DNA of 10,335 nt from CAZBPZ01 sp964493955. GTDB lineage: Bacteria; Chloroflexota; Dehalococcoidia; Dehalococcoidales; Fen-1064. The notes below the pieces were generated by a model. It saw only the letters and a list, made by a program, of their open reading frames with translations. It did not search any database and had not been told where the DNA came from. The translations under genes and the position numbers were made by a program. The stretch is from NCBI GenBank assembly GCA_964493955.1, contig CAZBPZ010000058.1, positions 1 to 10,335 of the forward strand. The letters are read 5' to 3'. Numbering within the stretch: position 1 is the first letter of the stretch; the number at the start of each line of letters is the position of its first letter. Below, in pieces: positions 1 through 5,861 of the stretch.

Positions 1-1
1 A

Positions 2-748
2 AACAGAGCAAGGCCTGACCTCTCGCTGGTGCCGTGCCAGGAGCTGGTGGAAAAGCTCCGGGCTGTCAAGGAGCCCGAAGAGGTACGGCTCATCGAGCAG
101 GCCGCCAGGGTGGCTGACCACGCCTTCCAGCAGGTCGCCTCCCGGCTGCAGGAAGGCGTTACCGAGAAAGAGGTCGCCTGGGAGCTGGAGAAGGCAATGC
201 GCCAGATGGGCAGCCAGGCGCTCCCCTTCGACGTCATCGTGGCCTCCGGGCCCAACGCTGCCCTGCCCCACGCCCGCCCCGGCGACCGGCCGCTACGGCG
301 CGGCGAGCCGGTGGTTATTGACATGGGTGCCCGTATTGACGGCTACTGCAGCGACATGACACGCACCATCTGGCTGGGCGGGGCAGACGAAAAGCTCCGG
401 CAGGTGTATTCCGTGGTGCTCCAGGCCCAGGCAACCGCCCTGGCCGGCATCCGGGCCGGCCTCACCGGCCAGCAGGCCGACGCCATCGGCCGCCAGGTGA
501 TTGAGGAGGCCGGCTATGGCAAGCACTTCGGGCACTCCCTGGGGCACGGTGTCGGCCTGGCCGAGCACGAGCTGCCCCAGGTAGGCCCCAATGCTGACAA
601 CACCCTGGCGGACGGCATGGTGCTGACAGTTGAGCCCGGCATCTACCTGCCGGGCTGGGGAGGCGTCCGCATTGAAGACCTGGCTATAATAGAGAACGGG
701 GCTTTGCGGCTGCTCTCCGCCGCCCCGAAGATGAAAGCTGGAGGTTAG
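2..748 (+). CDS. M24-family Xaa-Pro peptidase (PepQ/PepP-like), left end missing
   Basis: Cytosolic metallopeptidase of the creatinase/prolidase (pita-bread) fold that removes or splits residues next to proline. The reading frame is open to the left edge, so the N-terminal domain (usually about 110-120 residues) lies mostly outside; the GTG at 29 is probably internal. Counting from that GTG, the usual domain-joining stretch 'LRAVKEPEEV' (10-19) is followed by a complete catalytic domain. All five metal ligands are visible: Asp98 (VVIDMGAR), Asp109 (CSDMTRT), His173 (GHSLGHGVG), Glu202 (VEPGIY) and Glu216 (GVRIEDL); His180 fits the proton-transfer His. It ends 7 bases before efp, a peptidase-efp arrangement that is common in bacteria. 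Aminopeptidase P versus prolidase cannot be settled without the N-terminus. Confidence 0.93.
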   Translation, partial: NRARPDLSLVPCQELVEKLRAVKEPEEVRLIEQAARVADHAFQQVASRLQEGVTEKEVAWELEKAMRQMGSQALPFDVIVASGPNAALPHARPGDRPLRRGEPVVIDMGARIDGYCSDMTRTIWLGGADEKLRQVYSVVLQAQATALAGIRAGLTGQQADAIGRQVIEEAGYGKHFGHSLGHGVGLAEHELPQVGPNADNTLADGMVLTVEPGIYLPGWGGVRIEDLAIIENGALRLLSAAPKMKAGG

Positions 749-755
749 GTTCCGC

Positions 756-1313
756 ATGATAAACGCCAACGAGCTCCGCCGTGGGGTGGTCATTGAAATG
801 GACGGCAAGCTCTACCAGGTAATGGAATACCAGCATGTCAAGCAAAAGCGCACCGCCCTGGCCAGGGTGAAGCTGCGCGATATCCAGGGCGGACACTCGA
901 TGGAACGCACCTTCTCCTCGGACGAAAAGCTGGTCCGCGCCCGGCTTGACATGCGTGACGTGCAGTTCCTCTACAGCGAGGGTGACCTCTTTCACTTCAT
1001 GGACAAGGAGACCTTCGAGCAGACGACGCTCTCCCGCGAGCAACTCGGCGACGCCGTCAATTACCTTACCGACGGGCTCTCCCTCCAGATATCAACCTAC
1101 AAGGGCGAGACCGTCGGGGTGGAGTTACCGGTCGCGGTGGAGCTAAAGGTCACCAGGACGGAACCCGGCCTCAAGGGTGACACCGTCACCGCCGGTACGA
1201 AGCCGGCCACCCTGGAGACCGGCCTCACCATCCAGGTGCCCCTCTTCATCAACGAGGGCGATGTCGTCAAGGTTGATACCCGCTCTGCCACCTATCTGGA
1301 GAGGGCTGGCTGA
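756..1313 (+). CDS. efp: Translation elongation factor P with an atypical loop
   Basis: EF-P binds between the P and E sites of stalled ribosomes and speeds peptide bonds at proline runs. The 185 residues match the family length, with the KOW-like N domain (about 1-60) and two OB domains (about 65-120 and 125-183); the end 'VDTRSATYLER' is typical. The ATG at 756 has GGAGG at 739-743. The odd part is the ribosome-facing loop of domain I. Bacterial EF-P normally reads HVKPGKG there, with the modified Lys (or Arg, as in Pseudomonas) at position 32-34. Here residues 27-36 read HVKQKRTALA, so the proline and both glycines are absent, Lys31 and Arg32 sit at the tip, and the segment up to VKL is one residue shorter than the usual form. 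How, or whether, it is modified cannot be read from this window. Its place after the M24 peptidase supports the assignment. Confidence 0.96.
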   Translation: MINANELRRGVVIEMDGKLYQVMEYQHVKQKRTALARVKLRDIQGGHSMERTFSSDEKLVRARLDMRDVQFLYSEGDLFHFMDKETFEQTTLSREQLGDAVNYLTDGLSLQISTYKGETVGVELPVAVELKVTRTEPGLKGDTVTAGTKPATLETGLTIQVPLFINEGDVVKVDTRSATYLERAG

Positions 1314-1314
1314 G

Positions 1315-1959
1315 GTGCTGCGGGCCGACCTGCATATCCACACCGAGTATTCAATGGACTGTGATACGCCGCTGGAGCGGATAGTGGCACGCTGCCAGAA
1401 GCTCGGCATCAACTGCATCGCCGTGGCCGACCACGGCACAGTGGAGGGTGCACTGCGGATGCAGGAGCTGGCCCCCTTTCCGGTGGTGGTAGCCGAAGAG
1501 ATACTGACACCCCAGGGCGAGATAATGGGCGTCTTCCTCAAAGAGACCATCCCCAGCGGAATCACCATCCCGCAGGCCATCAGCCGCATCCGGGCCCAGG
1601 GCGGCCTGGTCTGCCTGCCGCACCCCTTTGACACACTGCGCCGCCTCCGGCTGAGCGAGGAGGAATTAGACAGCCTGGCCGCCGAGGTGGACATCGTCGA
1701 GGTGTTCAACGCCCGCAGCCATGCCCCGGTTTGCAACGAGAGGGCCGCCGCCTTCGCCGAGCGCCACGGGCTGGCCCGCAGCGCCGGCAGCGACGCCCAC
1801 TGGCCCTTTGAAATCGGCCACGGCTACGTGGAGATGCCCGAGTTCCAGGACAGGGAAGGCTTCCTGCACTCCCTGGCCCGGGGCAGGATTTACGGGCGCA
1901 GGTCAGGCCTGTTCGTCCATCTCTTCAGCCTGTGGGCACGGCTCAAGAAGGTGTTCTAG
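1315..1959 (+). CDS. PHP-domain metal-dependent hydrolase
   Basis: PHP-superfamily protein (COG0613-like) of about 214 residues; members cleave phosphoesters such as nucleoside 3',5'-bisphosphates, short RNA or histidinol phosphate. The GTG at 1315 is chosen because it places the HxH motif at residues 7 and 9, as in relatives, and has GGAGAGG about 10 bases upstream; the frame is open further left but that part overlaps efp. Metal-site candidates in order are His7, His9, Asp15, Asp39-His40 (VADHGT), Glu61/Glu62, His103 (LPHPFD), Asn132 or His136, and Asp160-His162 (GSDAHW). All expected PHP motifs are present, so it should be active. It starts one base after the efp stop codon, which suggests coupled translation. 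The substrate is unknown; histidinol phosphatase is less likely because no his genes are near. Confidence 0.9.
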   Translation: MLRADLHIHTEYSMDCDTPLERIVARCQKLGINCIAVADHGTVEGALRMQELAPFPVVVAEEILTPQGEIMGVFLKETIPSGITIPQAISRIRAQGGLVCLPHPFDTLRRLRLSEEELDSLAAEVDIVEVFNARSHAPVCNERAAAFAERHGLARSAGSDAHWPFEIGHGYVEMPEFQDREGFLHSLARGRIYGRRSGLFVHLFSLWARLKKVF

Positions 1960-1971
1960 AGGAGGTCAGTC

Positions 1972-2799
1972 ATGTACCGCGTGGGCTGGTTCTCCACCGG
2001 CCGGGGCCAGGGCTCCCGGGCACTGCTACAGGCCATCCACGATAGCATCACCTCGGGCGAGGTCAATGCCAGTATCGAGTTCGTCTTCTGCAGCCGCGAC
2101 CCCGGCGAGGCCGAGCCGACCGATGCCTACCTGAAGCTGGCCAGGGGGTACGGCTACCCGGTGGTCACCTTTTCCTACCAGAAGTACCGCCGTGCCCGCC
2201 GCCAGCGCACCCCCCCACCGGGCGAGCCTATGCCCCAGTGGCGGCTGGACTACGACCGCGAGGTAATGGCCCGCCTGGCCCGGTTCAAACCGGACCTCTG
2301 TGTGCTGGCCGGTTACATGCTAATCCTCGGCCCGGAGCTCTGCCAGAGGTACAACTTCATCAACCTCCACCCGGCCGCCCCCTGGGGCCCCACCGGCATC
2401 TGGCAGGACGTCATCTGGAAGCTAATTGAGACGGACGCCCGGGCGAGCGGCGTGATGATGCACCTGGCTGTACCGGAGCTGGACCGCGGACCGGTGGTCA
2501 CCTACTGTACCTTCCCCATCCGCGGACCGGCCTTCGACCACCACTGGGAGGAAGTCCGCCGCCGCTCACTGGAAGAGGTGCGCCGCACCGAAGGCGCGGA
2601 CAACGCCCTCTTCAAGGCCATCCGCCAGCACGGCGCCGCCCGTGAACTCCCGCTGGTCGTTGCCACCGTCCAGGCCTTCGCCGAGGGGCGGGTGCGCATT
2701 ACGGCCGACAAGCAGGTAGTGGACGCCTCCGGTAAAATCATCGCCGGGCAGGACCTCACACCGGAGATTGAGCGCCGCCTGAGCCGACAGCTCCCATGA
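1972..2799 (+). CDS. Formyltransferase-fold protein (PurN/GART-like), substrate unknown
   Basis: Resembles the formyl_trans_N family (PurN, methionyl-tRNA formyltransferase, ArnA), which move a formyl group from 10-formyl-tetrahydrofolate to an amine. The catalytic trio is visible: Asn131 and His133 (FINLHPA) and Asp171 (ELDRGPVV). The spacing is close to E. coli PurN (Asn106, His108, Asp144). At 275 residues it is clearly longer than PurN (about 212), with an Arg/Pro-rich insert around 70-92 and a C-terminal extension. The substrate-loop sequence after the catalytic His is 'PAAPWGPTG' rather than the usual PSLLP..G, so GAR may not be the substrate. The ATG at 1972 has a perfect GGAGGT at 1961-1966. 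It overlaps the next gene by ATGA, so the two products are probably made together. I would not name it purN. Confidence 0.85.
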   Translation: MYRVGWFSTGRGQGSRALLQAIHDSITSGEVNASIEFVFCSRDPGEAEPTDAYLKLARGYGYPVVTFSYQKYRRARRQRTPPPGEPMPQWRLDYDREVMARLARFKPDLCVLAGYMLILGPELCQRYNFINLHPAAPWGPTGIWQDVIWKLIETDARASGVMMHLAVPELDRGPVVTYCTFPIRGPAFDHHWEEVRRRSLEEVRRTEGADNALFKAIRQHGAARELPLVVATVQAFAEGRVRITADKQVVDASGKIIAGQDLTPEIERRLSRQLP

Positions 2800-3785
2800 C
2801 TGCCTGCATCTGCTTTGCCCTGGAAGGTATCCTCACCCCGGCCGACCCTGCCGCTGTCCTCGGCGGTATCATTCCCGGCGGCGAGCGCCTTCTCCAGGCC
2901 ATCACCCGCTACGATGCCCTGCTCACAAGAGAAGAACGGGCCGATTACCAGCCGGGCGACCTGATGGCCCAGCTCGAGCCTTTCCTGGTGCGCCACCACG
3001 TCCTGGAGAAGCAAATCATCGCCGCCGCGGCGCAGGTGCCGCTGGCCCCCGGTGCTACCGACCTCACGGCCTGGTTGCACAGCCACGGCTGGAAGGTGTT
3101 CGCCCTGAGCAACGCCCCCGAGCCCTTTGCCTTCCGCCTTGCCCGGCGGCTGGAAATCTACACCCACAACATCCAGGCCGTACCATCCCGCCTGGAGACG
3201 CTGGCATCGGCGCTGTCTCAGGAAGACGCCGGGATGCTGGAGCGGGCGGAGAGCAAAATCCTGGCCCTGCCGCCCGACGCCGCCGATGCCAGGCTGCTCG
3301 AGGTGATGGACAGCTTCTACTTCGGGGAACTGCCCGCCAGCGCCGTTGGCCGGGCGCTGGCCCAAGGCCGGGCCACCGGTAGCCGGCACCGCCTCAACGG
3401 GCTGGCCCGCTTCGCCTCAGACCATTCGAAGCCGCTCTACGAGTGGGTGGTGGTGGGTGACAGCGTGCTGGACTCGCGCGTCCTGCAGGAGGTAGAGATA
3501 CCCGGCGGCCTGGCTATTGCCTTTAACGCCAGCGCCGCCGCCCTGCCCTACGCCACCATGTGCCTGGCCGCCACCTCCGTCTGGAGCCTGGTGGACGTGC
3601 TCCGGGCGTGGCAGAGGGGCGGCCGCGGCGCCGTGCGGGAGCTGGTGTCTGCCCGCGAGCAGGTGCCGTCCGACGACACGAAAGGTCACGCCCACTGGCT
3701 GGCCGACCGCAAAGACCTGGACGACATCATCACCATCCACCGCACCCACCAGCGCCTGCGCCGGTACTTTCGTTCCCGGCCCTAG
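2796..3785 (+). CDS. HAD-like protein, probably without the catalytic nucleophile
   Basis: Protein of 329 residues with a HAD-phosphatase layout. The N-terminal region (IPGGERLLQAITRYDALL, 26-43, then YQPGDLMAQLEPFL) recalls a little-studied group found largely in archaea and annotated EhaR/COG4030, in which motif I reads like SDLEGP. Here motif I is FALEGIL (7-13): the nucleophilic Asp is Ala8 and the second acid is Glu10. Motif II (Ser105 in ALSNAPEP) and motif IV (GDSVLD, Asp222 and Asp226) are kept. This suggests a binding or regulatory pseudo-phosphatase, unless the acid is supplied differently. The C-terminal 60 residues are basic and look family-specific. The start overlaps the formyltransferase stop (ATGA), which implies translational coupling. 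No membrane segments or signal peptide are visible. The EhaR-like link is from memory of the family pattern. Confidence 0.82.
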   Translation: MTACICFALEGILTPADPAAVLGGIIPGGERLLQAITRYDALLTREERADYQPGDLMAQLEPFLVRHHVLEKQIIAAAAQVPLAPGATDLTAWLHSHGWKVFALSNAPEPFAFRLARRLEIYTHNIQAVPSRLETLASALSQEDAGMLERAESKILALPPDAADARLLEVMDSFYFGELPASAVGRALAQGRATGSRHRLNGLARFASDHSKPLYEWVVVGDSVLDSRVLQEVEIPGGLAIAFNASAAALPYATMCLAATSVWSLVDVLRAWQRGGRGAVRELVSAREQVPSDDTKGHAHWLADRKDLDDIITIHRTHQRLRRYFRSRP

Positions 3786-3795
3786 CCAGAAAGAA

Positions 3796-3817
3796 CAGGC
3801 CCGCCGCGGCGGGCCTG
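3796..3817 (-). terminator. Palindromic terminator, probably for the aspS-tig-clpP operon
   Basis: A perfect 22-base palindrome with 11-base arms. Read on the minus strand it is followed by TTCTTTCT, a moderate U-rich tail, so it suits the clpP operon, whose stop is 96 bases upstream. Read on the plus strand it lies 11 bases after the HAD-like gene but is followed by CCCGGACC with no T-run, so it would act poorly as an intrinsic terminator in that direction, though it may still stabilise the 3' end. Confidence 0.65.
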
Positions 3818-3850
3818 CCCGGACCGGTAGCCCGCTTACTTCTTGGAGCC
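3811..3850. repeat. Direct repeat, copy 1: near-copy of the clpP 3' end
   Basis: This 40-base segment matches 3887-3928 with one substitution and two single-base indels. It holds a relic of the clpP end: read on the minus strand it gives Ser-Lys-Lys-stop (stop at 3836-3838), as in the real gene. It sits between the real clpP stop and the operon terminator, and its left end lies in the right arm of the terminator palindrome. The 36 bases between the copies (3851-3886) show no gene. Confidence 0.85.
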
Positions 3851-3886
3851 TTATAGTCCCAGGGCTATTGACGTTGACAATTTCCA

Positions 3887-3928
3887 GGGCCTGTCCGGAC
3901 CGGTAGCCCGCTTTACTTCTTGGAGTCC
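3887..3928. repeat. Direct repeat, copy 2: overlaps the clpP stop codon
   Basis: Partner of 3811-3850 at an offset of 76-78 bases. The right part encodes the last residues and stop of clpP; the left part (ccggaccggtagcccgc core) is 3' flank. Because this copy contains the functional gene end, it is taken as the parental copy. Confidence 0.85.
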
Positions 3929-4521
3929 TCGCCGGGCCGGCCCAGAATCTCGTCAATCAGGCCGTACTCCACCGCCTGCTGCGGGTTAAGGAAGAAGTCA
4001 CGGTCTGTATCCTGGGCAATCTTCTCGACACTCTGGCCGGTGCACTCGGCCAGAATATTACGCAGGGTCTCCTGGAGACGCAGAATCTCACGGGCATGAA
4101 TCTCAATGTCAGTTGCCTGGCCCTGGATGCCGCCCATTGCCTGGTGCATGTGAATGGTGGCATTGGGGAGAGCATAGCGTTTCCCCTTGGCACCGGCCGC
4201 CAGCAGCACAGTGGCCATGCTGGCCGTCATACCCACGCAGATGGTGGACACATCAGGCCGGATGAGCCGCATGGTATCATAGATAGCCAGGCCTGCCGCA
4301 ATCACCCCGCCCGGGCTGTTGATATAGAGGCTGATGTCCTTGTCAGGGTCCTCGCGCTCCAGGTAAAGGAGCTGGGCAATAACCACATTGGCCACCTGGT
4401 CATTGATGGGCATTCCCAGCATGATGATGCGCTCTCGGAGCAGTAACGAGTATATGTCAAAAGCGCGCTCCCCCCTGGCACCGGTCTCAATAACCATCGG
4501 AATAAGGTTAGACGGCTGCAT
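3913..4521 (-). CDS. clpP: ATP-dependent Clp protease proteolytic subunit
   Basis: Serine-protease subunit of the barrel-shaped Clp protease, which degrades proteins unfolded by ClpX, ClpA or ClpC. At 202 residues it has the normal length and a short propeptide-like start. The triad is intact at Ser101 (TASMAT), His126 (HMHQ) and Asp175 (DTDRDFF), with the same spacing as E. coli mature ClpP (97, 122, 171). The SPGG oxyanion loop is at 69-72 and 'GQATDIEIHAREIL' follows the handle. Two spots differ from the common form: TASMAT instead of AASMGA after the nucleophile, and IHMHQAMGG instead of VMIHQPLGG. The ATG shares one base with the tig stop (TAATG) and has GGAGGGG just upstream, so translation is coupled to tig. 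No clpX follows, unlike in many genomes. Confidence 0.97.
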   Translation of the reverse strand: MQPSNLIPMVIETGARGERAFDIYSLLLRERIIMLGMPINDQVANVVIAQLLYLEREDPDKDISLYINSPGGVIAAGLAIYDTMRLIRPDVSTICVGMTASMATVLLAAGAKGKRYALPNATIHMHQAMGGIQGQATDIEIHAREILRLQETLRNILAECTGQSVEKIAQDTDRDFFLNPQQAVEYGLIDEILGRPGEDSKK

Positions 4522-5843
4522 TATTCCTTCCCCTCCTCTTTCGGAGTTACCGTGGCCTCGGTCCCGCCCCGGGCAATTGCCACAATCCTGTCAAGCGTCT
4601 TGCGCGAATAAAGCCTCTCCCGGATAGCCCCGCGGTTTTCCGGGGTGCTCAGAAGTTCTTCAAGCTCGCGGCGCCTCTCTTCGGCGGCCTCGGCCAGAAT
4701 CCGTGCCACCTCGTCATCAACCTCAGCCTCGCTGACCTCTATGCCTTCCCTCTCCGCCAGCTTACCCAGGGCCAGGCCACGCCTGACACGCTCCTCGGCC
4801 TCGGGGCGAAGCTCCTCGTGCATGTCCTCAAGCGTTTTGCCTATCATGCTGAGGTAGCGCTCCAGTGTCAACCCCTGCATCTGCAGGCGCCGCTCACGGT
4901 CCTCCAGCATGCGGTGAATCTCGGTATCAACCAGCACTGGCGGGTACTCAATCGTGCTCATTTCCACCAGGGCCCGGACGGCACGGTCCTGGAACTCCAG
5001 GCGCGCCCTTTCCTCGGCCCGCTTTTCCATGTCCTGCCGCACCCGGGCACGCAGCTCGGCCACCGTCTTGAACTCCGGGTCAACCCGCGTGGCAAACTCG
5101 TCGGTGAGCTCTGGCAATTTTTCCTCTTTGACCTCCACTACCTTTACCCTGAAGGTAACCTCCTTGCCCGCCAGCTCCTGGCGCGGGTAATCAGCCGGAA
5201 AGGTCAGGCCGAACTCTTTCTCCTCGCCCGTCTTCAGGCCGACGAGCTGCTCGGCAAAGCCTGGCGCCGGGGCCGCCAGCTCGGGCAGGACCTGGTACTG
5301 CGCCCCCTGCTGGTTGATGAAGGGCTCGCCGGCGATGGTACTCTCCACGTCCAGGGTGATGAGGTCCCGCAGCTGTACCGGCCGCTCCACCGGCTCCCAG
5401 GTAGCATGCTGGCGCCGCAACTCCTCCAGCACAGCCTCAACTGCCTCATCCGTTACCTCGGCCGGCACCTCCTCCACCCGGATGGTGTGGTAATCGCCGA
5501 GGGTCACCACCGGCGGCAGTGGCACAACCGCCCTCAGCACCAGCGGTTCCTCCTGCACCACCTCAATCTGGGGCCGTGCCAGCGGCTCAATCTCCTCGGC
5601 GGCGATGGCCTTCTCGTAGACACGGGGCACCACGTCTTCCAGGATGTTTTCAAAGAGGGCCTTACGCCCCACATGGCGCTCCAGTATTGCCCGCGGTGCC
5701 TTGCCCCGGCGGAAGCCGGGCACGTCGACCCGCCGCACCAGCTGCCGGTACACATTCAGAGAGGACTCTTCCATTTCCTCGGCGTCCACCTCAATGGTAA
5801 GGAACGCCTGGTTGTTCTCGGTCTTTTCCCGGTTTACCTTCAC
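4521..5843 (-). CDS. tig: Trigger factor, ribosome-associated chaperone and PPIase
   Basis: Binds ribosomal protein uL23 at the exit tunnel and shields new chains. At 440 residues it has the full three-domain length: ribosome-binding domain (about 1-115) with the signature GFRRGKAPR at 43-51, FKBP-type peptidyl-prolyl isomerase domain (about 158-240), and a helical chaperone domain (about 245-425) rich in Glu and Arg. The tail from about 426 is charged and probably flexible. The start codon is GTG, 18 bases after aspS; the upstream GAAGGG is a modest ribosome site, so translation may depend on reinitiation from aspS. It lies between aspS and clpP in one operon; tig-clpP is a widely conserved pair. 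Confidence 0.97.
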   Translation of the reverse strand: MKVNREKTENNQAFLTIEVDAEEMEESSLNVYRQLVRRVDVPGFRRGKAPRAILERHVGRKALFENILEDVVPRVYEKAIAAEEIEPLARPQIEVVQEEPLVLRAVVPLPPVVTLGDYHTIRVEEVPAEVTDEAVEAVLEELRRQHATWEPVERPVQLRDLITLDVESTIAGEPFINQQGAQYQVLPELAAPAPGFAEQLVGLKTGEEKEFGLTFPADYPRQELAGKEVTFRVKVVEVKEEKLPELTDEFATRVDPEFKTVAELRARVRQDMEKRAEERARLEFQDRAVRALVEMSTIEYPPVLVDTEIHRMLEDRERRLQMQGLTLERYLSMIGKTLEDMHEELRPEAEERVRRGLALGKLAEREGIEVSEAEVDDEVARILAEAAEERRRELEELLSTPENRGAIRERLYSRKTLDRIVAIARGGTEATVTPKEEGKE

Positions 5844-5861
5844 AGTTGTACCCTTCGGCCC

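Noticed and set aside
685..690. Perfect TATAAT within the end of the M24 peptidase gene, possibly an internal efp promoter
   Set aside because: No -35 box at 16-18 bases and no TGn extension; the bases also encode a common stretch of the peptidase (LAIIE).
3874..3879. TTGACA on the plus strand in the convergent region, like a -35 box
   Set aside because: No -10 box at a proper distance and nothing downstream on that strand but antisense of clpP.
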